The position numbers and the translations under genes were made by a program. From positions 62,001-126,000 of the forward strand of contig JADKCV010000060.1 in assembly GCA_016718655.1 (NCBI GenBank): a DNA stretch of 64,000 nucleotides. The letters run 5' to 3'. The notes under the pieces are model-generated. The model was not told the origin of the DNA. It did not search any database and saw nothing but the letters and a program-made list of their open reading frames with translations. Shown in pieces: positions 17,294-25,261 of this stretch. Each line of letters starts with the position of its first letter. The first letter of the stretch is position 1. Origin of the DNA: Flavobacteriales bacterium (GTDB lineage Bacteria > Bacteroidota > Bacteroidia > Flavobacteriales_F > PHOS-HE28).

Positions 17294-18247
17294 TCACACT
17301 CTCAGCCGTCCAAGTGATCCGTTGGCTGAACGGTGCACGCCGTTCGCTACAATTCGCCAATTGGCAAATACCGCACGACCGAGGACACAGGGGTCCATGT
17401 GGATGAACAACTCGACGTCCTGGGGATGTTGTTCGTTCACCAATTGCTCCACGGCCGCGATCTCCTGGTGTGCCTGCTCCAAGGAATAGTACCATGGCAG
17501 GGTCACGTGACAGTCGATATGCAACACGCTTCCATAGGTGATCATTCGGAAGTTGTGCACGTCCACCCATTGTGGTCGACGATGCTCCTCCAGCAATTGA
17601 ACGACCGTGGTCGCCAGGTCCAGGTCCGCTTCGTCCATGATGCCTGCCACAGAGCGGCGGAAGATGCGCAGCCCGGTGATGATGATGTACAGTGCGAAGA
17701 CGATGGCGAAGAATTGGTCCAGCCACGCAAGGCCGGTGAGCTTGATCAGGATCAGCCCAACGACCATGGCCACCGTGCTCCAGGCGTCACTGAGCAGGTG
17801 CGTACCACTGGCCTCCATGGTGATGGAACGGGCTGCCCTTCCCCGGGCGCGCAGTGCCAAGCCCATGACCAGATTGGCCGCTCCCGCGCCACCGGTCAAC
17901 AGGATGCCTGTTTCCAGGTCGTGCAGCTGTTGGTGCGAGAGCAGGGCTTGGACCGCACGCCAGATGATCGCCCCACCGGCAAGGACCACCAACCCGCCTT
18001 CGATGCCCGCACTGATGAACTCCACTTTACCATGCCCATAGGGGTGTTCACGGTCCCGGGGCTTGGCGGCCAGGAACAAACTGTACAAGGCGAATGCTCC
18101 GGCCACCACATTCACGATGCTCTCCAGCGCATCGCTCAGGATGGTGTTGCTATGGGTGAGGCGCCATGCCATGAACTTGACCCCCATCAACCCAACGCCG
18201 ATGGTGAGTACCAAGGCTTGCAGGCGGATATGGCGTTGTGCAGGCAT
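17294..18247 (-). CDS. Cation diffusion facilitator family transporter
   Basis: 317 residues: six membrane helices (to about 215) and a C-terminal cytoplasmic domain (about 215-300). Family motifs: SDALESIVN in helix 2, HPYGHGKVEF between helices 2 and 3, and HLLSDAWST in helix 5, which together form the metal site. It exports a divalent cation (Zn, Fe, Mn or Co class) in exchange for protons. Divergent from the Crp gene with 43 nt between starts. Metal specificity cannot be assigned by eye. Confidence 0.93.
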   Translation of the reverse strand: MPAQRHIRLQALVLTIGVGLMGVKFMAWRLTHSNTILSDALESIVNVVAGAFALYSLFLAAKPRDREHPYGHGKVEFISAGIEGGLVVLAGGAIIWRAVQALLSHQQLHDLETGILLTGGAGAANLVMGLALRARGRAARSITMEASGTHLLSDAWSTVAMVVGLILIKLTGLAWLDQFFAIVFALYIIITGLRIFRRSVAGIMDEADLDLATTVVQLLEEHRRPQWVDVHNFRMITYGSVLHIDCHVTLPWYYSLEQAHQEIAAVEQLVNEQHPQDVELFIHMDPCVLGRAVFANWRIVANGVHRSANGSLGRLRV

Positions 18248-18278
18248 GATGGGTCAAGTTTAGGCACCCTTCACCGAT

Positions 18279-18286
18279 TACCTTCG
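18279..18286 (+). promoter_or_regulatory. -7 box TACCTTCG of the Crp-family gene
   Basis: One mismatch to TAnnTTTG, 4 nt before the ATG at 18291; predicts a leaderless transcript. Confidence 0.55.
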
Positions 18287-18290
18287 GGCC

Positions 18291-18917
18291 ATGGAGGATG
18301 AAGTGCGGCTACGGAAGGCAATGGCTGGCTTGGACGCGGCGTTGATCGATGCCATGATCGCCAAGGGGCGGTGCGTGGAGGTGCCAGCCAAGGTGGAACT
18401 GTTGCACGAAGGCGGGTATGTGAAGGAATTACCTGTGGTGCTAGATGGGTTGGTACGGGTCTATATCGGACATGAGGAGAAGGAACTGTTGCTCTATCAC
18501 ATCCGTCCCGCAGAAAGCTGTGTCATGAGTTTCAGTGCCTTGCTGGGGCGCTCGCCGAGCCGGATCAATGCGGTCACCGAACGGCCTTCGCACCTGCTTC
18601 TGGTCCCGGAGGTCGAAGTGCGTGGTTGGCTGAGGGATCATCCCTCTTTCGCTGACCTCATGTTCAAGTTGTACGATGAACGGTATGCGGACATGCTACG
18701 TACCGTGGAACAAGTGGCATTCGGCGATCTGCCGACGAGATTGCTCGACCACCTGCATCGCATGGCCGGAGTGAATGGCTCGGAGTGGTTGGATGTACGC
18801 CATTCCAAGCTGGCCCAGGAACTGGGATCGGCCCGCGAGGTCATCACCCGCACCTTGAAGAAATTGGAACGCGATGGACGTGTGGAGGTGGGGGAACATG
18901 GCCTGCGGGTGAGGTAG
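18291..18917 (+). CDS. Crp/Fnr family transcriptional regulator
   Basis: 208 residues: cyclic-nucleotide-binding-type beta roll (about 15-130), dimer helix, and a winged helix-turn-helix (about 145-205). There is no Fnr-type Cys cluster at the N-terminus, so it is not an iron-sulphur Fnr. The recognition helix contains R182, E183 and R187 in the RExxxR pattern that in E. coli CRP reads GTGA. A perfect GTGA-N6-TCAC site overlaps its stop codon and precedes the two small downstream genes; similar sites lie in front of other operons here. The ligand is unknown. Confidence 0.93.
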   Translation: MEDEVRLRKAMAGLDAALIDAMIAKGRCVEVPAKVELLHEGGYVKELPVVLDGLVRVYIGHEEKELLLYHIRPAESCVMSFSALLGRSPSRINAVTERPSHLLLVPEVEVRGWLRDHPSFADLMFKLYDERYADMLRTVEQVAFGDLPTRLLDHLHRMAGVNGSEWLDVRHSKLAQELGSAREVITRTLKKLERDGRVEVGEHGLRVR

Positions 18918-18961
18918 TGACCGCGGTCACCACTTGGCGCTCCCGGCACACCACACCTTTG
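18917..18961 (+). promoter_or_regulatory. Crp-type operator and -7 box before the small membrane genes
   Basis: GTGACCGCGGTCAC (18917-18930) is a perfect palindrome overlapping the regulator's stop. Its centre is 34 bp upstream of the -7 box CACCTTTG (18954-18961), the same geometry as at the peroxiredoxin and YceI promoters. Confidence 0.65.
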
Positions 18962-18965
18962 TCCC

Positions 18966-19061
18966 GTGAACAAAGCGCCCAAGTGGTTGAAGCTTGCATT
19001 GGTATGTCTGCTTTGCATCTCCTTCGCTGTGCTGGTCGCCTTGGTCATAGAACGTTCTTGA
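18966..19061 (+). CDS. 31-residue single-helix membrane peptide
   Basis: A GTG-initiated frame of 31 codons: a basic start (NKAPKWLKL) followed by a hydrophobic helix to about residue 27. The GTG lies exactly 4 nt after a -7 box driven by a Crp-type operator, the same spacing as several clear genes in this window, which is the main reason to accept it. The DUF2892 gene follows 22 nt later. Function unknown; likely a small membrane partner. Could also be a leader for the next gene. Confidence 0.5.
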   Translation: MNKAPKWLKLALVCLLCISFAVLVALVIERS

Positions 19062-19083
19062 ACAACCCATAACCCATACTCCC

Positions 19084-19293
19084 ATGAAAACCAACGTAGG
19101 CAGCATCGATAAGATGGTCCGTATCGCACTTGCCGTGGTGTTCGCTATTCTGTACTTCACTGGAACGGTCACCGGAACTTTGGGTATCGTCCTTCTCGTG
19201 CTCGGAGCAGTGTTCCTGTTCACGGCCCTCATGGGTAGCTGCCCCTTGTACAGCATCTTCGGGATCAGTACCTGCCCGGTGAAGAAGGCCTGA
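19084..19293 (+). CDS. DUF2892 (YgaP-like) small membrane protein
   Basis: 69 residues, two membrane helices (about 11-29 and 33-52). The N-terminal pattern NVGSIDKMVRIALA and the late GSCPLYSIFGISTCP are typical of DUF2892 proteins, related to the membrane part of YgaP. These are frequently encoded beside Crp/Fnr or rhodanese genes and are linked to sulphur or redox stress, but no biochemical role is established for the stand-alone form. Probably transcribed from the Crp-operator promoter at 18917-18961. Confidence 0.85.
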   Translation: MKTNVGSIDKMVRIALAVVFAILYFTGTVTGTLGIVLLVLGAVFLFTALMGSCPLYSIFGISTCPVKKA

Positions 19294-19314
19294 TCGCCGA
19301 TCGCAACCGGATAT

Positions 19315-19342
19315 GAGGCCGCGTCCGCATGGGCGTGGCCTC
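19315..19342 (+). terminator. GC-rich hairpin after DUF2892 gene
   Basis: Nine-bp stem (GAGGCCGCG, one G-T pair) with a 10-nt loop, 22 nt after the stop. No T tract follows, so a terminator role is tentative. Confidence 0.45.
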
Positions 19343-19414
19343 GTGCGTTGATGGAACAACCTGCGCCTGGATCACGTATCCTTGCGCCGTTTCACAAAAA
19401 ATGACGCTCTTCGT

Positions 19415-20719
19415 ATGTTCATTCTGATGGCCGTTGTCTTCGTCCTGGGCTATCTGGCCATTGCCTTGGAACACCCGTTGCGGGTCAATAAGGCGGCCTC
19501 AGCCATACTTACCGGTGCAGTGGTCTGGACCATCCTGATGCTGGGTCAACACAGCATCCTCCCCGAGGGCGAGGCCCATGGACACGAAGGGCTCATCCGT
19601 CACCTCCTCGAGCATTTGGGCGATATCGCCAGTATCCTGTTCTTCCTCATGGGCGCCATGACCATCGTGGAACTCATCGATGTACACGAGGGTTTCCGTG
19701 TGATCACGGACCGCATCTCCTCCACAAAGAAGACCAACTTGCTTTGGGTGGTGGGCTTGATCACGTTCTTCTTGAGTGCTGCGTTGGACAACCTCACCAC
19801 GGCCATCGTGATGTGTGCCTTGCTCAGGAAACTCATCAAGGACAAGGAGACCCTCTGGCTGTTCGCCGGAGTGGTGGTCATTGCTGCCAATGCAGGTGGT
19901 GCCTGGAGCCCCATCGGGGATGTCACCACCATCATGCTCTGGGTGGGCGGACAGGTCACCACGGTGAACATCATGCTCAAGCTCATCGCCCCGAGCTTGG
20001 TGGCCATGATACTTCCACTTGTGTGGTTCTCGTTCACCATGAAGGGGAACGTGGAACGACCCGATACCATCAGGCCCTCAGGTCACCATGGAGGGAACGT
20101 GACCACCGGTGAACGTAACCTGGTGTTCATGCTTGGCGTCGGCGCGTTGCTCTTCGTTCCCATATTCAAGGCCATCACCCACCTTCCGCCGTTCATGGGT
20201 GTGATGCTCGGTCTGGGCGTTCTGTGGATCGTGACGGAGGTCATCCACATGAAGCATGGTGTCGATAAGCGTGGGGACCTGATGGTGACCGCCGTATTGC
20301 GTCGCATCGACCTGCCCAGTGTGCTGTTCTTCCTGGGGATCCTGGTGGCGGTGGCAGGCCTTCAGGTGGCCGGTCACCTTACACTGATGGCCCAGACCCT
20401 TGACAAGACCTTGGGCAATATCTTCTTGATCAATGGGGCCATCGGGGTCCTTTCCTCCATCGTGGACAACGTACCGTTGGTGGCAGCCGCCATGGGTATG
20501 TATCCCATGACCCAGTTCCCGCCTGATCACTTGTTCTGGGAACTCCTGGCACTCTGCGCTGGCACCGGTGGAAGCTTGCTCATCATCGGATCAGCGGCCG
20601 GTGTTGCGGCCATGGGGATCATGCACATCGACTTCGTATGGTATGTGAAGAAGGTGACCTTCCCCGCCGCCTTGGGCTATCTCGGCGGCATCATCACCTT
20701 CTGGGTGATGTGGCATTGA
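19415..20719 (+). CDS. nhaD: NhaD-type sodium/proton antiporter (first copy)
   Basis: 434 residues from the ATG at 19415 (an upstream in-frame start at 19382 is less likely because the paralogue starts at the equivalent place). About 12 membrane helices, with family segments ALEHPLRVNKAA, FFLSAALDNLTTAIVM and GGAWSPIGDVTTIML. NhaD antiporters exchange Na+ or Li+ for protons at the inner membrane. It is followed by a close paralogue 106 nt downstream. Confidence 0.9.
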   Translation: MFILMAVVFVLGYLAIALEHPLRVNKAASAILTGAVVWTILMLGQHSILPEGEAHGHEGLIRHLLEHLGDIASILFFLMGAMTIVELIDVHEGFRVITDRISSTKKTNLLWVVGLITFFLSAALDNLTTAIVMCALLRKLIKDKETLWLFAGVVVIAANAGGAWSPIGDVTTIMLWVGGQVTTVNIMLKLIAPSLVAMILPLVWFSFTMKGNVERPDTIRPSGHHGGNVTTGERNLVFMLGVGALLFVPIFKAITHLPPFMGVMLGLGVLWIVTEVIHMKHGVDKRGDLMVTAVLRRIDLPSVLFFLGILVAVAGLQVAGHLTLMAQTLDKTLGNIFLINGAIGVLSSIVDNVPLVAAAMGMYPMTQFPPDHLFWELLALCAGTGGSLLIIGSAAGVAAMGIMHIDFVWYVKKVTFPAALGYLGGIITFWVMWH

Positions 20720-20825
20720 GCGAATTCGTGGACCGCACGAACATCGGTTCATAACTATTGCAGGGGGGAGACGTCGGCAATGGTTCGACGACCTGCACAT
20801 TTGGGCCACCAAACCCACCCCTTGG

Positions 20826-22139
20826 ATGTATACGCTCATAGCCTTGGTCTTTGTGATCGGGTACCTCGCCATTGCATTGGAGCATCCGCTCCACATCAAC
20901 AAGGCAGCCTCAGCGCTGGTCACGGGCGTATTGATCTGGGTGATGATCATGGTCGGTCAACACGAGCTTTTTCCGGCCGGGGATCACGCAGGCCATGCTG
21001 CGATAACCGGCCACCTGCTGGAGCATCTAGGCGATATCGCCAGCATCCTGTTCTTCCTCATGGGTGCCATGACCATTGTCGAACTCATCGATGCACATGA
21101 AGGGTTCCGGGTGATCACGGACCGGATCAAGGGGACCAACAAGGTGACCCTGATCTGGGTGCTGAGCATCATCACCTTCTTCCTGAGCGCCGCACTCGAT
21201 AACATGACGACGGCCATTGTGATGTGCGCCCTGCTCCGCAAGATCATCCGCGACAAGAACGACCTATGGACCTTCGCAGGAATGGTGATCATCGCGGCCA
21301 ACGCCGGCGGCGCGTGGAGCCCCATCGGTGATGTGACCACCATCATGCTCTGGATCGGCGGTCAGGTGACTGCGGGTAACATCGTGGCGAAGCTCTTCCT
21401 GCCCAGCTTGGTATGTCTGGTGCTTCCCCTCATCTGGTTCACCTTCACCTTCAAGGGCACCATCCAGCGTCCCGAGGCCGTTGCGGATGATAACGTAGGA
21501 CATAAGGCCGTTTCATCCGGTCAGCAGCAACTGGTGCTGATCATGGGATTGATCGCCTTGCTCGGTGTTCCCCTTTTCAAGACGTACACGCACCTTCCCC
21601 CGTATATGGGGATCCTGCTCGGTCTCGGCATCATGTGGATCGTGACCGAGCTCATGCACAAGAACACGATCGAGACCGACAAGGGCCACCTGATGGTGAC
21701 CTCGGTACTACGGAGGATCGACGTGCCCAGTGTGCTCTTCTTCCTGGGGATCTTGACAGCGGTGGCCGGACTCCAGGTGGCTGGGCATCTTACCGATGCT
21801 GCGCACCTGTTGGATGAGAAGCTGGGTAGCATGTACGCGGTGAACACGGTGATCGGTGTGCTGAGCTCAGTGGTGGACAACGTACCACTTGTAGCCGCCG
21901 CGATGGGCATGTATCCCATGACCCAATTCCCCGTGGATCATCCTTTCTGGGAACTCTTGGCCTACTGCGCAGGTACCGGAGGCAGCATCCTCATCATTGG
22001 ATCCGCTGCCGGCGTGGCCGCCATGGGCATCCTTGGCATCGACTTCCTTTGGTACCTGCGGCGCATGGCCTTCCCTGCCGCCCTAGGTTACTTCGGAGGT
22101 ATTGTCACGTTCTGGTTGATGTGGCACAACATCCATTGA
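20826..22139 (+). CDS. nhaD: NhaD-type sodium/proton antiporter (second copy)
   Basis: 437 residues, clearly paralogous to the preceding gene throughout (same ALEHPLHINKAAS start region, same SAALDNMTTAIVMCALLRK and NAGGAWSPIGDVTTIML). The least conserved segment is the hydrophilic loop around residues 215-235. A -7-like box CACATTTG (20796-20803) precedes it, so it may be transcribed on its own. Stable divergence of a tandem pair suggests different ion preference or pH range, which is inference. Confidence 0.9.
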   Translation: MYTLIALVFVIGYLAIALEHPLHINKAASALVTGVLIWVMIMVGQHELFPAGDHAGHAAITGHLLEHLGDIASILFFLMGAMTIVELIDAHEGFRVITDRIKGTNKVTLIWVLSIITFFLSAALDNMTTAIVMCALLRKIIRDKNDLWTFAGMVIIAANAGGAWSPIGDVTTIMLWIGGQVTAGNIVAKLFLPSLVCLVLPLIWFTFTFKGTIQRPEAVADDNVGHKAVSSGQQQLVLIMGLIALLGVPLFKTYTHLPPYMGILLGLGIMWIVTELMHKNTIETDKGHLMVTSVLRRIDVPSVLFFLGILTAVAGLQVAGHLTDAAHLLDEKLGSMYAVNTVIGVLSSVVDNVPLVAAAMGMYPMTQFPVDHPFWELLAYCAGTGGSILIIGSAAGVAAMGILGIDFLWYLRRMAFPAALGYFGGIVTFWLMWHNIH

Positions 22140-22143
22140 CACA

Positions 22144-22635
22144 TCAGATCGTCGGCAGGCCGTGGAGCTTGCACAACCAGTCCAATTGACCGTTGTGCGC
22201 GTTCTCGTGGCGGATGTGGTGCTTGATGATACCACGCACCGATTCCTGGTCTCCGACCTTCAGCATACCTTGATGGGGGGCTGACAACAGATCTTCGTCC
22301 AAGCCGGATACGTGTGTCATTGCCAAGGCGTGGATCCGTTCGTAGGTGGCAAGGACCTCCTCCCAAGGTGGGCATTCCGAGGCCTCCGGAGCGGTTGCGC
22401 CCAAGGTGAATTGCTTCGCCCAACTGAACTTTTGGAAAGGACCGCCCGTGCCGCGCAGGATCAGCCAGTTCTGGGAAACAGCCAGATGCCCTACGATCCA
22501 GAAGGCGCTGTTCAAACGGTGCCCCTGTACTTCGAAGCGATGGTGTAGGTCCGAGTCCTTCAACCGCTCCAAATGCTGGAGGGTGTAACCATGGGCGTGG
22601 TCCATCAAGTCGGAGAGGAACTGGGGTCCGGTCAT
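22144..22635 (-). CDS. DinB family protein
   Basis: 163 residues forming a four-helix bundle of the DinB/YfiT type; metal-binding His residues are visible in IVGHLAVSQNW (about residue 48) and KHHIRHENAHNGQLDW near the C-terminus. Many family members are nickel- or zinc-dependent thiol S-transferases, and in bacillithiol-producing bacteria some act as bacillithiol transferases, which would fit the bshB1 gene in this window; that link is inference. Convergent with nhaD. Confidence 0.85.
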   Translation of the reverse strand: MTGPQFLSDLMDHAHGYTLQHLERLKDSDLHHRFEVQGHRLNSAFWIVGHLAVSQNWLILRGTGGPFQKFSWAKQFTLGATAPEASECPPWEEVLATYERIHALAMTHVSGLDEDLLSAPHQGMLKVGDQESVRGIIKHHIRHENAHNGQLDWLCKLHGLPTI

Positions 22636-22639
22636 GCTG

Positions 22640-22647
22640 CAAAGGAA
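22640..22647 (-). promoter_or_regulatory. -7-like box TTCCTTTG of the DinB gene
   Basis: 4 nt before the ATG at 22635. The usual A at the second position is T, so it is a weaker match than the others. Confidence 0.4.
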
Positions 22648-22737
22648 ACAGCCCGGAACATCGATGTAGCGTTGATGCTCTCCTTTTCGCCTAATAGCAG
22701 GATGTGACGTTGGGGGTATGATCCATACCGGGAAACA

Positions 22738-23283
22738 TCCAAGGAAAGCCCTTCGCCCTTCGCTCGTGGCCTTTTTCGTTCCTTTCCCTTGACCAAGCGG
22801 CGGAAAAGGTTCGGGAGGAATTGCGTGAAGACGCGCGTTCCCAAGGGGGGAGGCTTCAAGGAAGCCCTTCGCGCTTCGCTCGTGGTCTTTTTCGTTCCCA
22901 CCCCCAGCTCAAGCGAGCTTGGCTGGGTCTGGTCACGAAAAAGCCCGACCACTTCGTGGCTGGGCCTTCCTTGGCGGAGAGGGAGGGATTGCCCGAAGCG
23001 GGCTTTCCCATTGAGGGACCTAGCTGCGCTCGGGGTCTTTTTGCTCTCTCCCCTCCCCAAGCAAGGCTCGGTCAGGGGCCCGACCACTTCGTGGCTGGGC
23101 CTTCCTTGGCGGAGAGGGAGGGATTGCCCGAAGCGGGCTTTCCCATTGAGGGAGAGGCTTCAAGGAAAGCCCTACGATCGCTTCGCGCTCGGGGTCTTTT
23201 TCGCTCTCTTCCCTCGCCCAAGCAAGCTTGGCTCGGTCAGGGAGCGAAAAAGCCCGGCCACTTCGTGGCTGGGCCTTCCTTGG
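22738..23283. repeat. Degenerate repeat array built from tRNA-Ser 3' end, terminator and flanking units
   Basis: Two unit types alternate. Unit 1 (copies at about 22938-23017 and 23078-23155, plus the intact locus at 23247-23299) holds the terminator hairpin around CCACTTCGTGG followed by the last 15 nt of tRNA-Ser with its discriminator base; in the two partial copies the match stops at GGGATT and a GCCCG-AAG-CGGGC hairpin follows. Unit 2 (about 22739-22798, 22857-22943, 23023-23078, 23160-23253) shares a CTTCGCGCTCGGGGTCTTTT-like core and an AAGCAAGCTTGGCTCGGTCA-like half. Long open frames across it repeat the same peptide and look artefactual. No integrase gene is present. Confidence 0.8.
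23247..23274 (-). terminator. Rho-independent terminator of tRNA-Ser
   Basis: Nine-bp stem GCCCGGCCA with TGGCTGGGC (one G-U pair), 5-nt loop, followed on the minus strand by TTTTT. It lies 10 nt after the tRNA 3' end and is the part duplicated in the adjacent array. Confidence 0.85.
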
Positions 23284-23370
23284 CGGAGAGGGAGGGATTC
23301 GAACCCCCGGTACCCTTGCGGGCACATCTGTTTTCGAGACAGACCCGATCGACCACTCTGGCACCTCTCC
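23284..23370 (-). tRNA. tRNA-Ser (CGA)
   Basis: 87-nt class II tRNA with acceptor GGAGAGG/CCTCTCC, discriminator G, anticodon loop CTCGAAA (anticodon at 23334-23336), long variable arm and T arm with GGTTCGAATC. CCA is not encoded. Its 3' end is repeated twice in the array immediately downstream. Confidence 0.95.
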
Positions 23371-23382
23371 GATACGGGGCGC

Positions 23383-23390
23383 CAAATATA
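23383..23390 (-). promoter_or_regulatory. -7 box TATATTTG of tRNA-Ser
   Basis: Exact consensus, 12 nt before the tRNA 5' end, identical to the tRNA-His box. Confidence 0.6.
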
Positions 23391-23443
23391 GCGGAACGTG
23401 CATAGCGCGCCGCGCAGGCGGTTAGTGACATACCTTGAGCCTC

Positions 23444-24595
23444 ATGAACCTGCGATCCCTCGCCACCTCCGCCCCGGTCTTCCTCGCTCTGGTGGCCAAT
23501 GGCCAGCCCTTTGCCATTGGAGAACGATCCATCACCTTCTACGATCCGGTCCGTGACAGGAATGTTCCGACCGAGGTGTATTACCCGGCGATCACGGCTG
23601 GGACCGATGCTCCGACGGCAACGGGTGGGTTCCCCGTGCTTGTATTCGGCCACGGCTTCGTCATGACCACGGATGCGTATGCCAACATCTGGTCCCATTT
23701 CGTACCCAAGGGCTACATCGTTGCCCTTCCCACCACGGAGGGAGGCTTCGCACCTGACCATGCCACGTTCGGTGCCGATCTCGCCCATGTCGCTTCCGCA
23801 TTGCAAGCCGCGAACACCCAGACCGGATCGCCGTTCGAAGGCCATGTCCTACCGGCCACTGCGCTCATGGGACATAGCATGGGCGGGGGTGCCAGTTTTC
23901 TCGGGGCAGCAGGGAACACCGGTATCCAAGCCCTGGTGAACCTGGCCCCTGCGGAAACCGACCCATCAGCGACCGCTGCTGCTGGCAGCGTGACCGTGCC
24001 CACCCTCGTTTTCGCGGCCTCGGAGGATTGCGTGACCCCCATTCCGGACCACCAAGGACCGATGTATGCGGCCTCCGTGGCGTCCTGTAAAGCGTTCGTC
24101 AATGTCCAAGGTGGTGGGCATTGTTACTTCGCCAACAACAACTTCAATTGCTCGTTCGGCGAATTCACATGTGGTCCGGACCTCAGCATCACACGTGAGG
24201 AGCAACACGATGTGGTGAACGATCTGGCGGGCCTTTGGCTGGACCACCACCTGAAGGGGGAATTGAACGCGTTGGCGGCGTTCATCGATAGCACGGTGGT
24301 CAGTGCGCGAGTCTCGGCTCAGGTCGAATGCCTTTTCACCACATTGGCCGAGGCCAACGATCCTGATCACATGGCATTCCCGAAGCCTGCTTCTGATGTG
24401 TTGATCCTCCAAAGTGGAACGACCGTGCTGGGCGCACGGATCCTGAACGCCGAAGGTCGTGTGGTCCTGGAACTCGGCTCCTGGTCAGGAGCACGTTCCT
24501 TGGATGTATCCGGCTGGGCCGTAGGATGCTATGCCCTGCAATGGGAGCATCTTTCCGGAAAGCGGAGTGTGGAGCGGGTCATGGTCGTCAGGTGA
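23444..24595 (+). CDS. Secreted alpha/beta hydrolase (cutinase/PET-hydrolase-like) with T9SS type A tail
   Basis: 383 residues from the ATG at 23444. Signal peptide about 1-20. The alpha/beta hydrolase core (about 25-285) has FGHGFVMTTDAY (oxyanion region), the nucleophile elbow GHSMGGG near residue 150 and GGHCYF near 225 holding the likely catalytic His, the order seen in bacterial cutinase-like and chlorophyllase-like esterases. The last about 80 residues form a beta domain ending VERVMVVR, a T9SS type A sorting signal, so the enzyme is exported to or beyond the outer membrane. Polyester or lipid ester substrates are plausible but untested. Confidence 0.85.
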   Translation: MNLRSLATSAPVFLALVANGQPFAIGERSITFYDPVRDRNVPTEVYYPAITAGTDAPTATGGFPVLVFGHGFVMTTDAYANIWSHFVPKGYIVALPTTEGGFAPDHATFGADLAHVASALQAANTQTGSPFEGHVLPATALMGHSMGGGASFLGAAGNTGIQALVNLAPAETDPSATAAAGSVTVPTLVFAASEDCVTPIPDHQGPMYAASVASCKAFVNVQGGGHCYFANNNFNCSFGEFTCGPDLSITREEQHDVVNDLAGLWLDHHLKGELNALAAFIDSTVVSARVSAQVECLFTTLAEANDPDHMAFPKPASDVLILQSGTTVLGARILNAEGRVVLELGSWSGARSLDVSGWAVGCYALQWEHLSGKRSVERVMVVR

Positions 24596-24643
24596 TCACA
24601 ACGTTGGTTTGAATTGGCACCGATGGTGTCAAGCCTAAGCGTG

Positions 24644-24687
24644 GTGATCCAGGTCACCACCGATGCATCCCTTGGAAAGTACCTTCG
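24644..24687 (+). promoter_or_regulatory. YceI/two-component operon promoter with Crp-type operator
   Basis: GTGATCCAGGTCAC (24644-24657) is a GTGA-N6-TCAC palindrome flanked symmetrically by GTG and CAC. Its centre is 33 bp upstream of the -7 box TACCTTCG (24680-24687). Confidence 0.65.
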
Positions 24688-24712
24688 GCACGAGATCGGT
24701 CATCACTGAGCC

Positions 24713-25261
24713 ATGCGCACCCTCATCCTGGTCCTCTTGTTCCTCATGTCGCTCGGAACGTTCGCCCAGTCCCGCATGTACGTGGACCGCTCCGAAGTGT
24801 CGTTCGTCAGTGATGCTCCACTCGAACACATTACCGCCACCAATTCGGCGTGCGAAGGGCTACTCGATCCGGAGACCAGGTCGTTCGCCATCAAAGTTCC
24901 CATCACCCGCTTTCAGGGGTTCAACTCTCCTTTGCAACGGGAACACTTCAACGAGAATTACCTCGTCAGTCGCACCTATCCGGACGCCACGTTCGCTGGA
25001 CGCATCATCGAGACCATCGATCTGAACGTGTCGGGTAGCCATGTCGTGCGTGCCAAGGGCCGGTTCACGATCCATGGTGTGACCATGGAACGGATCGTTC
25101 CGTGCAAACTGGTGGTGGCTGCAGAAGGTGTCCGGGTCACTACCGAGTTCGATGTCCTTCTTGAGGATCATGCCATCCGAGTGCCGCGTATCGTGAACCA
25201 GAAGATCTCCCCGGTGGTCCGCGTTCGCGTGGATGTTCGGTTCAAGCCGGTACAGCCGTGA
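24713..25261 (+). CDS. YceI family periplasmic protein
   Basis: 182 residues: signal peptide 1-19 (ending TFAQ), then the YceI lipocalin-like beta barrel with NSPLQREHFNENYL and RFTIHGVTMER. YceI proteins bind isoprenoid or fatty-acid-like ligands in a hydrophobic pocket and are periplasmic; some are stress induced. This copy opens an operon with a LytS-type kinase (1-nt stop/start overlap) and its regulator, under a Crp-type operator. A second, longer YceI gene lies at 32052. Confidence 0.9.
   Translation: MRTLILVLLFLMSLGTFAQSRMYVDRSEVSFVSDAPLEHITATNSACEGLLDPETRSFAIKVPITRFQGFNSPLQREHFNENYLVSRTYPDATFAGRIIETIDLNVSGSHVVRAKGRFTIHGVTMERIVPCKLVVAAEGVRVTTEFDVLLEDHAIRVPRIVNQKISPVVRVRVDVRFKPVQP

Noticed and set aside
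22640..23400. CRISPR array
   Set aside because: The repeats are long, imperfect, of two types and contiguous with tRNA sequence; there are no regular spacers and no cas genes.
22789..23405. Two overlapping open frames of about 200 codons with a repeated peptide
   Set aside because: They run through the tRNA-Ser-derived repeat array and into the tRNA gene; the repeated peptide is the translation of the repeats. No signal, start context or family support.
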